From contig NZ_JARJNS010000004.1 in assembly GCF_030143245.1 (NCBI RefSeq), positions 248,001 through 312,000 of the forward strand: a stretch of DNA of 64,000 bases, read 5' to 3'. Positions within the stretch are counted from its first letter, which is position 1. Every line of letters begins with the position of its first letter. A program made the position numbers and the translations under genes. Source of the DNA: Rhabdaerophilum sp. SD176. Its GTDB lineage: Bacteria; Pseudomonadota; Alphaproteobacteria; Rhizobiales; Beijerinckiaceae. Of this stretch, positions 45,649 through 55,141 are shown one piece after another. The notes beneath the pieces were generated by a model. That model was given only the letters and a program-made list of their open reading frames with translations, made no database searches and was not told where the DNA came from.

Positions 45649-46753
45649 CTTCCTGCTCAACCCGCATCTCGACCGGGCCCGTCCCTACGGCCCCGAGCTG
45701 CAGGCCATTCTCTCGCTGGAAGGGGCTGGCGAGGCCCGCGAAACCATCCGCCAATGGCAGGGCTACGCGCCCACCCCGCTCCGCAGCCTGCCCGCTTTGG
45801 CGCAGGAGGCCGGGGTGGCCGAGATTCTCTACAAGGATGAAGGCAAGCGCTTCACCCTGCGCTCGTTCAAGGCGCTGGGAGGAGCTTACGCTGTTGACCG
45901 GCTGGTGGCCAAAAGCGGCCGCGAGGGGCTGACAGTGACCTGCGCCACCGATGGCAATCATGGCCGGGCCGTGGCCTGGGGCGCGCGGCGGGCCGGGATC
46001 CGCGCCGTCATCTATGTCCATGAGGGCGTCAGCGAGGGGCGGGCGGAGGCCATCCGCTCCTATGGCGCCGAGGTTGTCCGCAAGGGCTTCAACTACGATG
46101 CCTCGGTGCGCGCCTCGGCCGAAGCGGCGGCCCGGAATGGCTGGCAGATTGTCTCCGACACGTCGTGGCCGGGTTACGAGGATGTCCCGCGGGATGTGAT
46201 GCAGGGCTATGCGACGCTCGCCATGGAAGTCGAGGAACAGGGCGGCAAGCCGACCCATGTCTTCGTGCAGGGCGGCGTCGGTGGCATCGCCGCGGCCGTT
46301 CTTTCCTATCGCTGGGAAAAGTTCGGTTCAGGCCGCCCGAAAATGATCGTGGTCGAGCCGGAAAATGCCGCCTGCCTGCTCGCCAGCGCGAAGGCGGGCA
46401 CGATCACCAATGTCACCGGCGATCTCGAGACGATCATTGCCGGGCTGGCCTGCGGCGAACCTTCGATCCTCGCCTGGACGATCCTCGATCCCGGCGCTGA
46501 TGCTTTCATGACCGTCACCGACGAGGACGCGGCAGCGGCCATGCGCCGGCTGGCGGAGGAGGGCGTGGTCGGTGGCGAATCCGGCGTGGCCGGGCTGGCC
46601 GGGTTCCGGCAGGTCTGCGCGCATCCGGAATGGCGGGCAGCGCTTGGCATCGACGCCACTTCCCGCATCCTGTTCTATGGCACGGAAGGTGCCACCGATC
46701 CCGCCGTCTACACGGCGATTGTTGGGCGCACACCGGAGGAGGTCGAGGGATGA
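45641..46753 (+). CDS. Diaminopropionate ammonia-lyase-like PLP enzyme
   Basis: 370 residues from ATG 45641, overlapping the DppF stop by 8 bases. It is a fold-type II PLP enzyme with the lysine motif ILYKDEGKRFTLRSFKALGGAYA, TCATDGNHGRAVAWGAR (phosphate/substrate loop), and VFVQGGVGGIAAAV (Gly-rich PLP phosphate loop). This matches YgeX-type diaminopropionate ammonia-lyases, which turn 2,3-diaminopropionate into pyruvate and two ammonia. The enzyme passes through an aminoacrylate intermediate, which fits the RidA gene later in the operon. Confidence 0.88.
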   Translation: MPDFLLNPHLDRARPYGPELQAILSLEGAGEARETIRQWQGYAPTPLRSLPALAQEAGVAEILYKDEGKRFTLRSFKALGGAYAVDRLVAKSGREGLTVTCATDGNHGRAVAWGARRAGIRAVIYVHEGVSEGRAEAIRSYGAEVVRKGFNYDASVRASAEAAARNGWQIVSDTSWPGYEDVPRDVMQGYATLAMEVEEQGGKPTHVFVQGGVGGIAAAVLSYRWEKFGSGRPKMIVVEPENAACLLASAKAGTITNVTGDLETIIAGLACGEPSILAWTILDPGADAFMTVTDEDAAAAMRRLAEEGVVGGESGVAGLAGFRQVCAHPEWRAALGIDATSRILFYGTEGATDPAVYTAIVGRTPEEVEG

Positions 46754-47697
46754 GCCGTGTCCTCACCATTGGCGCTGCACAGCTCGGCGCGATCCAGCGC
46801 AGCGACAGCCGCTCGGCGGTCGTCGCCCGGATGGTCACGCTGATGCGCGAGGCCGCCCGGAATGGCTGCGATCTCGTCGCCTTTCCCGAATTGGCGCTGA
46901 CCACCTTCTTCCCGCGCTGGTTCATGGCGGATCAGGCGGAGATCGACAGCTTCTTCGAGCGCGAGATGCCCTCGAACGAGACCGCGACGCTCTTCACCAC
47001 CGCGCGCGAACTCGGCCTTGCCTTCACGCTCGGTTATGCGGAACTCACGCAGGAGGAGGGGCGGACCCGCCGCTTCAACACCCAGATCCTCGTTGGCAAG
47101 GATGGCCGGATCCTCGCGAAATACCGCAAGATCCATCTGCCCGGGCATGCCGAGCATGAGCCGTGGCGGGCCTTCCAGCATCTCGAGAAGCGCTATTTCG
47201 AGGTCGGCAACCTGTCCTGGCCGGTCGTCCGGGCAGGGGCTGACCTGCATTCCGGCCTGTTCGGCCAGATGATCTGCAATGACCGCCGCTGGCCGGAAAG
47301 CTACCGCGTCATGGGCCTGCAGGGCGTCGAGATGATCCTGCTCGGCTACAACACCCCGGTCCATAACCCGCCGGCCCCGGCGCATGACCGGCTCGGCGAT
47401 TTCCACAACCATCTCGTGATGCAGGCCGGTGCCTACCAGAATGCCAGCTGGGTCATCGGCGTAGCGAAATGCGGCGTCGAGGAAGGCTGCGAGATGATCG
47501 GCGGCTCCTGCATCATTGCCCCGACCGGCGAGATCGTGGCGCAGGCGGTGACGCGCGAGGACGAGCTTGTCGTCGCGCGCTGCGATCTCGATCTCGGCCA
47601 GAGCTACAGGAACTCCACCTTCAATTTCGCCCGCCACCGCGAGCCCGCGCAATACCGGATGATCGTCGAGCGCAAGGGCGCGGTGCTGCCGGACTGA
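46750..47697 (+). CDS. N-carbamoyl-D-amino-acid hydrolase-like nitrilase
   Basis: 315 residues from ATG 46750, overlapping the previous stop (ATGA). The nitrilase-superfamily triad is clear: Glu in DLVAFPELALTTFFPRW, Lys in KYRKIHLPGH, and Cys in MICNDRRWPE. FQHLEKRYFEVG and YNTPVHNPPAPAHD are close to those of Agrobacterium D-carbamoylase. It would hydrolyse N-carbamoyl-D-amino acids to D-amino acids, CO2 and ammonia. A D-specific enzyme in the same operon as an M20 carbamoylase suggests both enantiomers, or a different ureido substrate, are processed. Confidence 0.92.
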   Translation: MSRVLTIGAAQLGAIQRSDSRSAVVARMVTLMREAARNGCDLVAFPELALTTFFPRWFMADQAEIDSFFEREMPSNETATLFTTARELGLAFTLGYAELTQEEGRTRRFNTQILVGKDGRILAKYRKIHLPGHAEHEPWRAFQHLEKRYFEVGNLSWPVVRAGADLHSGLFGQMICNDRRWPESYRVMGLQGVEMILLGYNTPVHNPPAPAHDRLGDFHNHLVMQAGAYQNASWVIGVAKCGVEEGCEMIGGSCIIAPTGEIVAQAVTREDELVVARCDLDLGQSYRNSTFNFARHREPAQYRMIVERKGAVLPD

Positions 47698-47774
47698 GCC
47701 GGTCAGGTCATGGCCGGGCCGGGCTGGCGATGACGAGCAACCATTCCCGACAGGCGCAACCCAGGGAGGACGCC

Positions 47775-48935
47775 ATGCATGATCTGATCCTGAAAGGCGG
47801 CCGGGTGATTGACCCGTCGCAGAAACATGACGGCATCCTCGATGTCGCCTTCACCGACGGCAAGGTCTCCGGCTTCGGCAAGGACCTGAAAGGCGCGAAG
47901 GAAACGCGCGACGTCTCCGGCTGTATCGTCACGCCCGGGCTCATTGACATGCATACCCATGTCTATTGGGGCGGCACGTCACTGGGCATCGATGCGGATG
48001 AATTCTGCCGCATGTCCGGTGTCACCACCTCGGTGGATACCGGTTCGGCTGGCCCGGGCAACTGGCCCGGTTTCCGCAAGCATGTGATCGAGCACAGCCA
48101 GGCCCGTATCCTCGCCTATCTCCATGTCAGTCATGCCGGCATCTATGGCTTTGACAGCCGTGTCATGGTGGGCGAGAGCGTCGATATGCGCATGATGAAC
48201 CCGATCGCCTGCGCCGAGGTGGCGGATGCGAACCGCGATCTCATCGTCGGCATCAAGGTCCGAGTCGGGCTCCATGCCTCGGGCGAGCAGGGCACTGCGC
48301 CGCTCAACATCGCGCTGCAGGTGGCAGAGGAAGTCGGCATGCCGCTGATGTGCCATATCGACCATCCGCCGCCCTCCTACGAGGAAGTGCTGGAGATGCT
48401 CCGCCCCGGCGATGTGCTGACCCATGCCTTCCGGCCTTTCCCGAACTCGCCCGCCACGGCGCAGGGCACGGTCAAGCCGGCCGTGCTCGCGGCCCGCAAG
48501 CGCGGCGTGCTGTTCGATATCGGCCATGGCAAGGGCTCCTTCGCCTTCAAGACGACGCGCGCCATGCTGGCCAATGGCTTCCTGCCGGATACCATCTCCT
48601 CGGATGTTCACCAGCTCTGCATCAACGGACCGGCTTTCGACCAGGTGACGACGATGTCGAAATTCCTCTGCCTCGGCGTCAGCCTCTACGAGGTGGTCAA
48701 GGCCTCTACCGTCAATGCCGGGATGATGCTGAAGCGCCCGGAATACGGATCGCTCAAGGTCGGCGCGCTCGGCGATGCAACGATCCTGACCGTGCGCGAG
48801 GGCAAGTTCGACTATGTCGACGTGACCGGTGAACACCTGATCGGCAACCAGAAGATCGTCTCCGAAGGCGTGGTCCTCAAGGGCAAATGGTGGCATCCGA
48901 AGCGCTCGACGCGCTTTCCGAAGGTGAATTCATGA
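47775..48935 (+). CDS. Amidohydrolase/deacetylase metallohydrolase
   Basis: 386 residues from ATG 47775, behind GGGAGG. TIM-barrel amidohydrolase features are DMHTHVYWGG (metal His pair), GIKVRVG (carboxylated Lys), MCHIDHPP, LTHAFRPF, and SSDVHQL (metal Asp). It resembles the dihydroorotase-like deacetylase group that includes enzymes acting on acetylated hydroxy or amino acids. The precise substrate is unknown. Its stop overlaps the RidA-family start (ATGA). Confidence 0.9.
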   Translation: MHDLILKGGRVIDPSQKHDGILDVAFTDGKVSGFGKDLKGAKETRDVSGCIVTPGLIDMHTHVYWGGTSLGIDADEFCRMSGVTTSVDTGSAGPGNWPGFRKHVIEHSQARILAYLHVSHAGIYGFDSRVMVGESVDMRMMNPIACAEVADANRDLIVGIKVRVGLHASGEQGTAPLNIALQVAEEVGMPLMCHIDHPPPSYEEVLEMLRPGDVLTHAFRPFPNSPATAQGTVKPAVLAARKRGVLFDIGHGKGSFAFKTTRAMLANGFLPDTISSDVHQLCINGPAFDQVTTMSKFLCLGVSLYEVVKASTVNAGMMLKRPEYGSLKVGALGDATILTVREGKFDYVDVTGEHLIGNQKIVSEGVVLKGKWWHPKRSTRFPKVNS

Positions 48936-49393
48936 CGCCCGAACAGCGCCTGGCCAGCCTTGGCCTTGTCCTGCCGCCCGTCCCGGTGCCGGTGGCGAAT
49001 TACGTGCCCTATCGCTTTGCCGGAAACCTGCTCTACCTCTCCGGGCAGGGCCCGAAGCGGCCCGACGGCACCTACCGCGCCGGCCGGCTCGGCCGCGACA
49101 TCTCGATCGACGAGGCCTATCAGGAAGCGCGGCTGACCGGCCTGCAATTGCTGGCCGTGGCGAAAGCCGCTCTGGGCGATCTCTCCCGCATCGAAGCCGT
49201 GGTGAAACTGCTCGGCATGGTCAATGCGGAACCGGATTTCGCCGATCATCCCAAGGTGATCAATGGATGCTCCGACCTGCTGGTCGAGGTGCTGGGCGAG
49301 GCCGGCCGCCATGCCCGCTCAGCCGTGGGCATGGGCTCGCTGCCGAACCGCATGGCGGTCGAGATCGAGGCGATCCTGCTGGTGAAAGGCTGA
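48932..49393 (+). CDS. RidA/YjgF-family protein
   Basis: 153 residues from ATG 48932. The family core GNLLYLSGQGPKRPDG, the later ALGDLSRIEAVVKLLGMVNA, and RSAVGMGSLPNRMAVEIEAIL keep the Arg that RidA uses to deaminate enamine/imine intermediates. It likely clears reactive 2-aminoacrylate made by the diaminopropionate ammonia-lyase-like enzyme in the same operon. It is translationally coupled to the upstream amidohydrolase. Confidence 0.9.
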   Translation: MTPEQRLASLGLVLPPVPVPVANYVPYRFAGNLLYLSGQGPKRPDGTYRAGRLGRDISIDEAYQEARLTGLQLLAVAKAALGDLSRIEAVVKLLGMVNAEPDFADHPKVINGCSDLLVEVLGEAGRHARSAVGMGSLPNRMAVEIEAILLVKG

Positions 49394-49396
49394 GCC

Positions 49397-50476
49397 ATGG
49401 CCGATCTGAAGACGCGCATCGCGCAGGAATTCGGGACGCCGCAACTTGTGGTCGATCTTGATGTGGTCGATCGCAATATCGCGAAAGCCCAGGCGACTTG
49501 CGATGCGAAGGGCATCGCCAATCGCCCGCATATCAAGACGCATAAATCCGTCGAGCTTATGCAGAGGCAACTCGAGGCCGGTGCGAAAGGCATCACCTGC
49601 CAGAAGATCGGCGAGGCCGAAGCCATGGCGGCCGGCGGCGCCGACGACATTTTCATCTCCTACAATCTGCTCGGTGAGGAGAAGATGGCCCGCCTTGCCC
49701 GCCTGATGCAGGGTGTGACGATGCGCGTCGCGGCCGATAATCCGCTGGTGGTCGAGCATCTCGGCCGGGCGGCGGCGCAGGCCGGTACCCCGCTCTTTGT
49801 TCGCGTTGAATGCGATACTGGCCGCAAGCGCGCCGGTGTCGAAACGCCGGGCGAGGCCATCGCCCTTGCGCGGCAGATCGCGGCGACCCCCGGACTCGTT
49901 TTCGAAGGGCTGATGCTCTATCCGCCGGAAGATGGTGCAGCGGTGACCAATGCCTTCGTACAGGCTGTGCGGGACGGCCTCGCGGAACACGGTATCGCTT
50001 TCAAAGCCCTGTCCTCGGGCGGGACGCCGAACCTGCTGACGCTCGGCGCCATTGAGGGACAGACCGAACACCGTGCCGGCACCTCGATTTTCAATGACCG
50101 GATGATGATGGCCGCCGGCTATGCCCGTCAGGAGGATTGCGCATTGATGGTCTATACCACCGTGGTCAGCCGCGGCGGGCCGGAGCGTGGCATTCTCGAT
50201 GCGGGCTCAAAGGTCTTCACAACCGATACCGGCTGGGGCCTGACGGGCTATGGCCACATTCTCGAGCATCCCGAGGGCGAGGTGGCCCGCTTCGCCGAGG
50301 AGCATGGGTTCCTCGACCTTTCCCGCTGCAATGACCGGCCGAAAGTGGGTGACATCGTCCGTGTCATCCCGAACCATGTCTGCCCGGTCGTCAATGTCGT
50401 CGGCAGCCTTGTCCTTGTCCGCAGCGACGAGATCATCGGCCGGACGGAAGTCGAGGCGCGCGGGGCGCTGACCTGA
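49397..50476 (+). CDS. D-threonine aldolase / D-serine dehydratase-like PLP enzyme
   Basis: 359 residues, fold-type III (alanine-racemase-like N-terminal domain plus C-terminal metal domain). The PLP lysine is in [20 protein letters not shown] forms the phosphate loop, and the metal site is PNHVCPVVN near the C-terminus. The family splits D-threonine-type 3-hydroxy amino acids to glycine and an aldehyde, or dehydrates D-serine. It is the last gene of the series; the collagen-like gene converges 7 bases beyond its stop. Confidence 0.9.
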   Translation: MADLKTRIAQEFGTPQLVVDLDVVDRNIAKAQATCDAKGIANRPHIKTHKSVELMQRQLEAGAKGITCQKIGEAEAMAAGGADDIFISYNLLGEEKMARLARLMQGVTMRVAADNPLVVEHLGRAAAQAGTPLFVRVECDTGRKRAGVETPGEAIALARQIAATPGLVFEGLMLYPPEDGAAVTNAFVQAVRDGLAEHGIAFKALSSGGTPNLLTLGAIEGQTEHRAGTSIFNDRMMMAAGYARQEDCALMVYTTVVSRGGPERGILDAGSKVFTTDTGWGLTGYGHILEHPEGEVARFAEEHGFLDLSRCNDRPKVGDIVRVIPNHVCPVVNVVGSLVLVRSDEIIGRTEVEARGALT

Positions 50477-50483
50477 GCGGCGA

Positions 50484-50948
50484 TCAGCCGCCAGCCGGGC
50501 CGCGCTCGCCCTGCGGCCCGCGTTCTCCGGCGGGACCTTGCGGACCGGCAGGGCCAGGAACACCGGCCGGGCCACGCTCTCCAGCGGGCCCCTGCGGGCC
50601 GGCCGGACCGGGTTCACCAGCCGGACCACGTTCTCCTGCCGGTCCTTGTGCCCCGGCAGGGCCTTGTGCCCCGGCAGGGCCTTGTGCTCCGGCCGGGCCC
50701 TGGGCCCCGGCGGGCCCGACAGCCCCGGCAGGTCCTTGTGCCCCGGCAGGGCCTTGTGCTCCGGCCGGGCCTTGTGCTCCGGCCGGGCCAGCCGGTCCCG
50801 CCGGGCCAGCAGGCCCTTGCGGACCGACCGGGCCGACAACCTGTCGGGGTGTCAGCACGCTGACCGTCGCGACCGACGTCAGAAGGCTTACCAGAAACAT
50901 CGAAAGAAGCAGGTTATCCTGGACGAATTGCTTCAGCTTATCCATCAA
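50484..50948 (-). CDS. Membrane-anchored collagen-like protein
   Basis: 154 residues. The first 38 hold one hydrophobic helix ([20 protein letters not shown]). The rest is 38 uninterrupted Gly-X-Y triplets, mostly GPA and GAQ in the first part and charged GER/GEP triplets near the C-terminus, ending GG. Such a region should form a collagen-like triple helix projecting into the periplasm. No globular trimerisation head is present, which is unusual. There is no homologous neighbour; cytochrome c2 lies upstream behind its terminator. The start may be the second Met. Confidence 0.85.
   Translation of the reverse strand: MMDKLKQFVQDNLLLSMFLVSLLTSVATVSVLTPRQVVGPVGPQGPAGPAGPAGPAGAQGPAGAQGPAGAQGPAGAVGPAGAQGPAGAQGPAGAQGPAGAQGPAGERGPAGEPGPAGPQGPAGERGPAGVPGPAGPQGPAGERGPQGERGPAGG
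50644..50787. repeat. Tandem 18-base repeats inside the collagen-like gene
   Basis: Eight adjacent 18-base units follow the pattern CCTTGTGCCCCGGCAGGG or CCTTGTGCTCCGGCCGGG, with two diverged units in the middle. Each encodes a pair of Gly-X-Y triplets such as GPAGAQ. Copy number can change by slippage, which would alter the length of the triple-helical rod. Confidence 0.85.
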
Positions 50949-51017
50949 TGCCCCCGATGCGGTTCCACGTCGACCCAGCTTTTCTTTTCTCCTAGCCGTG
51001 TCTGAAGAGTGCGACAG

Positions 51018-51056
51018 AAAAAAGAAGATCCGGCTCTCCTTGTCGAGAGCCGGATC
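51018..51056 (-). terminator. Rho-independent terminator of the cytochrome c gene
   Basis: A 12-bp perfect stem GATCCGGCTCTC/GAGAGCCGGATC with a 6-base loop; on the minus strand it is followed by TTCTTTTTT. It lies 57 bases after the cytochrome stop and insulates the collagen-like gene. Confidence 0.92.
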
Positions 51057-51112
51057 ATCAATTGCCGATCAACCGAAGCGGTGGCACGGAGCGGTGTGCC
51101 GCGCGGCCGAGC

Positions 51113-51496
51113 TTATTTCTTCTTGCCGTCCGCGCCGTACTGGCTGAGGAACGCGATCAGGTTCTTGATCTGCGTCTCATCCTTCAGGCCGGGATAGACC
51201 ATCTTGGTGCCGGGCGTCACGCCGCGCGGATCCTTGATGTAGACGGTGAAGTTCTCGACGCTCCATACCTTGTCCAGCGCCTTGTAGGCGTTGGAATAGG
51301 AATATCCCGCAACGGATCCCGCCTTGCGGCCGAAAAGGCCATTCAGCTGGGGGCCGACGCCATTCTTGGCGGTTTCACCGATCTGGTGGCAGGTGCGGCA
51401 CTGGGCGAAGATCCGCGCGCCGGCCTCGGCATCCTGGGCCTTTGCCGCGAACGGCGTCAGGGCAAGCGCGGCGACCGAAAATACAAGAGCTCTCAT
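51113..51496 (-). CDS. Cytochrome c2-type soluble cytochrome
   Basis: 127 residues. The signal peptide (ends AKA) is followed by the heme motif [34 protein letters not shown], and the axial Met in [10 protein letters not shown]. This is the small class I cytochrome c that can shuttle electrons between the bc1 complex and the photosynthetic reaction centre or oxidase. Its position directly after the photosynthesis operon fits the reaction-centre donor (cycA-like), although a role in respiration is equally possible. Confidence 0.9.
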   Translation of the reverse strand: MRALVFSVAALALTPFAAKAQDAEAGARIFAQCRTCHQIGETAKNGVGPQLNGLFGRKAGSVAGYSYSNAYKALDKVWSVENFTVYIKDPRGVTPGTKMVYPGLKDETQIKNLIAFLSQYGADGKKK

Positions 51497-51568
51497 GGCA
51501 TTTCCTCGGCTTGGTTCGCGGGACTGATCCGCGACGTTTTGGATATACGCGGCAAGGTCTGGACTGGA

Positions 51569-51581
51569 TGACAGAATGTCA
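51569..51581. promoter_or_regulatory. TGACA-N3-TGTCA palindrome upstream of the cytochrome gene
   Basis: TGACA-GAA-TGTCA, a perfect 5-bp inverted repeat, lies 73 bases before the cytochrome start and overlaps the hemA stop. Compact palindromes of this kind are typical operator sites. It does not match the PpsR (TGT-N12-ACA) or Fnr consensus. Confidence 0.3.
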
Positions 51582-52790
51582 CGCCGCTCGTTTCAGCCCG
51601 ACCATGGACCAGATCGAGGACAACGCTTCCACAAGCTTGCGGATATCCTCGTCGGAATGCAACGGGGTCGGCGTGATCCGCAGCCGTTCCGTGCCCCGTG
51701 GCACGGTCGGGTAGTTGATCGGCTGGACATAGATATCGAAGCGCTCGATCAGGTCATCGCTGAGTTTCTTGCACAGGGCTGCATCCCCCACCATCACCGG
51801 AACGATATGGCTGGGATTCGGCATGTGCGGAATGCCGGCCTCGTCGAGCGCCGCCCGCACCTGCGCCACACGCTCCTGATGCCCGATCCGCTCGGCATCG
51901 CTGTTCCGGAGGTGCCGGATGCTGGCCAGCGCACCTGCGGCAATGGCCGGCGGCAAGGCCGTCGAGAAAATGAAGCCCGAGGCGAAACTGCGCACGAAGT
52001 CGCACATCGCCGCCGAGCCGGCGATGTAGCCGCCCAACACGCCGATGGCCTTCCCGAGCGTGCCCTCGATAATGTCGATACGGTCGCTCATCCCGTCCCG
52101 CGCCGCGATGCCCGCTCCGCCCGGGCCATAGAGCCCGACGGAATGGACCTCGTCGATATAGGTGAGGGCGCCGTAATCCTCGGCCGCCTCGACGATCTCG
52201 CGGACCGGAGCGACGTCGCCATCCATTGAATAGACGGATTCGAACAGCACGAATTTCGGCACTTTCGGATCCAGCGCACGAAGGTGCCGCCGCAGGTCAT
52301 TCGGGTTGTTATGCTCGAAGACGACCTTTTTCGCCCGGCTGTGCCGCATCCCCTCGATCATCGAGGCATGGTTGAGCGCATCCGAGAGGATAACGCATTC
52401 CGGCAGCTTCGAGGCGATGGTGCTGATCGCGGCCCAGTTCGACATGTAGCCCGAATTGAAGAGCAGTGCCGCTTCCTTGTTGTGGAGCGCGGCCAGCTCT
52501 TTCTCGATCATCACATGGTAATGGTTGGTCCCGGCAATGTTGCGCGTGCCTCCCGCACCGGCGCCACAAGTATCGAGCGCCTCGTGCATGGCCTCGAGCA
52601 CTGTCGGGTGCTGGCCCATGCCGAGATAGTCGTTCGAACACCAGACGGTGACCTCGCGCGGCCCGGATGGTCCGTGGAACATCGCCCGGGGGAACTGCCC
52701 GGCCTTGCGTTCGAGATCGGCGAAAACGCGGTAACGGCCCTCGTTGCGGAGCGAGGCCAGCTCGCGGCGAAAGAAAGTCTCGAATTTCAT
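51579..52790 (-). CDS. hemA: 5-aminolevulinate synthase
   Basis: 403 residues from ATG 52790. It condenses glycine and succinyl-CoA to 5-aminolevulinate, the first step of heme and bacteriochlorophyll synthesis in alphaproteobacteria. Motifs are [45 protein letters not shown], and the PLP lysine in [13 protein letters not shown]. Start and puhE stop overlap by 4 bases (ATGA), so it is translated with the photosynthesis operon. Another hemA copy may exist elsewhere for general heme needs. Confidence 0.96.
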   Translation of the reverse strand: MKFETFFRRELASLRNEGRYRVFADLERKAGQFPRAMFHGPSGPREVTVWCSNDYLGMGQHPTVLEAMHEALDTCGAGAGGTRNIAGTNHYHVMIEKELAALHNKEAALLFNSGYMSNWAAISTIASKLPECVILSDALNHASMIEGMRHSRAKKVVFEHNNPNDLRRHLRALDPKVPKFVLFESVYSMDGDVAPVREIVEAAEDYGALTYIDEVHSVGLYGPGGAGIAARDGMSDRIDIIEGTLGKAIGVLGGYIAGSAAMCDFVRSFASGFIFSTALPPAIAAGALASIRHLRNSDAERIGHQERVAQVRAALDEAGIPHMPNPSHIVPVMVGDAALCKKLSDDLIERFDIYVQPINYPTVPRGTERLRITPTPLHSDEDIRKLVEALSSIWSMVGLKRAA

Positions 52791-53695
52791 CGGCTGGTTC
52801 CTCCACAGACTAGGGACTTCGGCCAGGCTTCCGGCGCAACGGCGGGCGCCGTTCCAGGCTGGCTTATGGCAAGAAGCACCGGACAGGCGGCAACCCGCTC
52901 CGTGGCTTCGGTCGGCTTCGGTGCTTCCGGCACCGGCGGACGGGAGGCGAGACCCCAGGACCAGAGTTCGCCGAAAGGCAGCGGAATGACCAGGAACCAA
53001 TGTTCCAGCACCGCCAGCGCCATCAGCGCGGCGATCAGGGCATGGCCGGTCGCCTGGAAGCTGCCGGCCGGCGCGGCCAGCATGCTGTGACACAGCCAGG
53101 CCGTTACCAGCGTCGAGATCGTGACCGAGAAGGGAAACAGCCCGTTCATCGGCCGCTTCTTGAAATAGGTGGCAAGGTAGGCGAGATGCGGCGGCAGGAA
53201 TTCCACGGTCACATTCGGCACGCCGAGGAAGATGTTGAACTTCGTGCTGAGCCGCATCAGCCAGAGCACGAGGAACAGCCGCGTCCCGACCTGATTGGGC
53301 TCGTCCCAGGTCACGGCGAGGATGGCCAGGGCCGAAGCGAGGATCAGCAATTCATGATGGATCAGCGTCTGCGTCGCGGCGACGAACCGTGCCCAGCCCC
53401 GGATGCCGGGCGGCGAGGGCGTGCGGCGGCTGCCGGTGACATGTCCGAGCAGGAAGCCGATCTCGTTCCAGGCCCAGACGGCCATTGCGCCGAAAAAGGC
53501 GATATAGGCGCCGGCCGGAGTCGTCATGCGTGCGCTGGCGAACAGGGCGGCGAGGCCGCCCAGCCCGACCAGCGTAGCGATGGCCATGCTCCAGCCATAG
53601 GTCGCGCGCGGCAGCCCGGTCAGGAACAGCACCGCGCCGGTGGAGATCCACCAGACGAAGAGTGTCATGATGATCGGGAGGGCGAGCGCGTCCAT
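52787..53695 (-). CDS. puhE: Photosynthetic complex assembly protein PuhE
   Basis: 302-residue integral membrane protein with about seven or eight helices. DUF3623-type features include [19 protein letters not shown] at the start and [16 protein letters not shown] and [19 protein letters not shown] in the middle. PuhE influences reaction-centre/light-harvesting assembly and bacteriochlorophyll production in Rhodobacter. The C-terminus has a roughly 45-residue Pro/Ala tail. Its stop overlaps the hemA start and acsF ends 13 bases upstream. Confidence 0.93.
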   Translation of the reverse strand: MDALALPIIMTLFVWWISTGAVLFLTGLPRATYGWSMAIATLVGLGGLAALFASARMTTPAGAYIAFFGAMAVWAWNEIGFLLGHVTGSRRTPSPPGIRGWARFVAATQTLIHHELLILASALAILAVTWDEPNQVGTRLFLVLWLMRLSTKFNIFLGVPNVTVEFLPPHLAYLATYFKKRPMNGLFPFSVTISTLVTAWLCHSMLAAPAGSFQATGHALIAALMALAVLEHWFLVIPLPFGELWSWGLASRPPVPEAPKPTEATERVAACPVLLAISQPGTAPAVAPEAWPKSLVCGGTSR

Positions 53696-53708
53696 GGCCG
53701 GTTCCGGT

Positions 53709-54794
53709 TCAGTAGGTCGGATAGAGCCGGCTGGTGGCCGGGATCGTGTTCGACTTGACCGGCAGGAAATAGAGCTTCGCCATCGTGGCCGCGATCTGGG
53801 CCATGGCCGCGTAGCGCTTCACCTTGCCGATCACGCCGCCCTGCTCGTCGGCATCGGCGATCTTCTCGTTGAGCACCAGCAGCCGGTCGAGGCCCTTGCG
53901 GAAGGCGGGATGGTCGATATCCAGTTCCAGCGGGAAGCACTGGCGAGAAATTTCCGACGTTACCCGGAAGACGCGCATGCCGTATTCCTTCGGATCGATG
54001 CCCAGTGCCTTGTGGAAGGCCGGCCGGGCATGATCGCGGACATACATCGTCGCGAAGACCGCGAGCAGGAAGAAGCGGATCCAGTACTTGTTGTAGCCGC
54101 GCAGCAGATGCGGGTTGGCTCGCATCAGCAGCGAGAAGGCCTCGCCATGGCGGAACTCGTCATTGCACCATTCCTCGAACCACTTGAAGATCGGGTGGAT
54201 GCGCAGTTCCGGGTGCTTCTCGAGATGCCGGAAGATCGTGATATAGCGCGCATAGCCGATCTTCTCGGAGAGATAGGTCGCGTAATAGATGTATTTCGGC
54301 TTGAAATACGTATATTTTTTCGCCTTCGTCAGGAAGCCGAGATCGACGCCGACCCCGAAGTCCTTCAGTGCATCATTGATGAACCCGGCATGGCGGGCTT
54401 CGTCGCGGCTCATATACTTGAAGAGCTCGCAGATTTCCTTGTTGGTTCCGCGCTTCTTCATTTCCGCATAAAGCACGCAGCCCGAGAATTCCGCCGTGCA
54501 GGAGCTGATCAGGAAGTCGATCATCTCCTTCCGGAGCTGGCCCTGGAGATGCGACATGTCCGAATTCCACTCGGCATTTCGCTGGAAATGGCCCTTGTTG
54601 GGGTCGCTCTTCATTTCGGCGAGCAGCGCATCCCATTCCTCGCGGACGGGCGTGACGTCGACCTTGTCGAGCTCGTCGAAATCGGTCGTGTAGAAGCGGG
54701 GCGTCAGGACTGTGTCCGCCTGCGCGATCCGCGTGGCTTCCGTGGTGTCGATCGCCGGGGCATTGCGGACATCGAGTGTGGTGGTCGCGCTCAT
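53709..54794 (-). CDS. acsF: Mg-protoporphyrin IX monomethyl ester oxidative cyclase
   Basis: 361-residue diiron enzyme that forms ring E of bacteriochlorophyll using oxygen. The ligand motifs are [32 protein letters not shown] (first DExxH) and [15 protein letters not shown] (second). Its presence shows pigment synthesis is possible under air; the anaerobic BchE is not in this window. Its start overlaps the end of the small conserved gene upstream by 4 bases. Confidence 0.97.
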   Translation of the reverse strand: MSATTTLDVRNAPAIDTTEATRIAQADTVLTPRFYTTDFDELDKVDVTPVREEWDALLAEMKSDPNKGHFQRNAEWNSDMSHLQGQLRKEMIDFLISSCTAEFSGCVLYAEMKKRGTNKEICELFKYMSRDEARHAGFINDALKDFGVGVDLGFLTKAKKYTYFKPKYIYYATYLSEKIGYARYITIFRHLEKHPELRIHPIFKWFEEWCNDEFRHGEAFSLLMRANPHLLRGYNKYWIRFFLLAVFATMYVRDHARPAFHKALGIDPKEYGMRVFRVTSEISRQCFPLELDIDHPAFRKGLDRLLVLNEKIADADEQGGVIGKVKRYAAMAQIAATMAKLYFLPVKSNTIPATSRLYPTY

Positions 54795-55108
54795 AGCCGG
54801 GTCCTTTCCGAGAAGCTGAATTCAAGCAGTTCCATCATTTCGAGACGGCCTGTGGCCTTGGTCCACAGGCGCTCGATCGGACCGGCGCGGACGACGGTGG
54901 CTGTCCGGCGGATTTCGGCGGTCTCGCCATAGGGCACCTTCACCGGCGAGCCATGGACGATGACTTCGTCGCCGGGGAAGATCGGCACGTTGTCATCCAG
55001 TTCGACATGGGCATGCAGGCTCTCGAAGGTGTGCGAGACGCGGATCGTGCAGCCGACATCGAACTTTCGGGCGTTGATGTCGGGGGGGGAATGGGTTCCA
55101 GGCTGCAT
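54791..55108 (-). CDS. Small protein between puhC and acsF, unknown
   Basis: 105 residues, soluble, without signal peptide or membrane helix. It has beta-rich segments [23 protein letters not shown] and [17 protein letters not shown] and a C-terminal helix with [16 protein letters not shown]. Genes of this size occur at this place in other purple-bacterial photosynthesis clusters, so a role with the AcsF cyclase or complex assembly is likely but not shown. It is translationally coupled to acsF (ATGA). Confidence 0.75.
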   Translation of the reverse strand: MQPGTHSPPDINARKFDVGCTIRVSHTFESLHAHVELDDNVPIFPGDEVIVHGSPVKVPYGETAEIRRTATVVRAGPIERLWTKATGRLEMMELLEFSFSERTRL

Positions 55109-55141
55109 CGGTATCCTCCGTTTCGTTCGGGTTTTTTGCGT

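Noticed and set aside
50644-50787. CRISPR-like array in the regular repeats near 50.7 kb
   Set aside because: The 18-base units are contiguous without spacers and encode collagen-like triplets.
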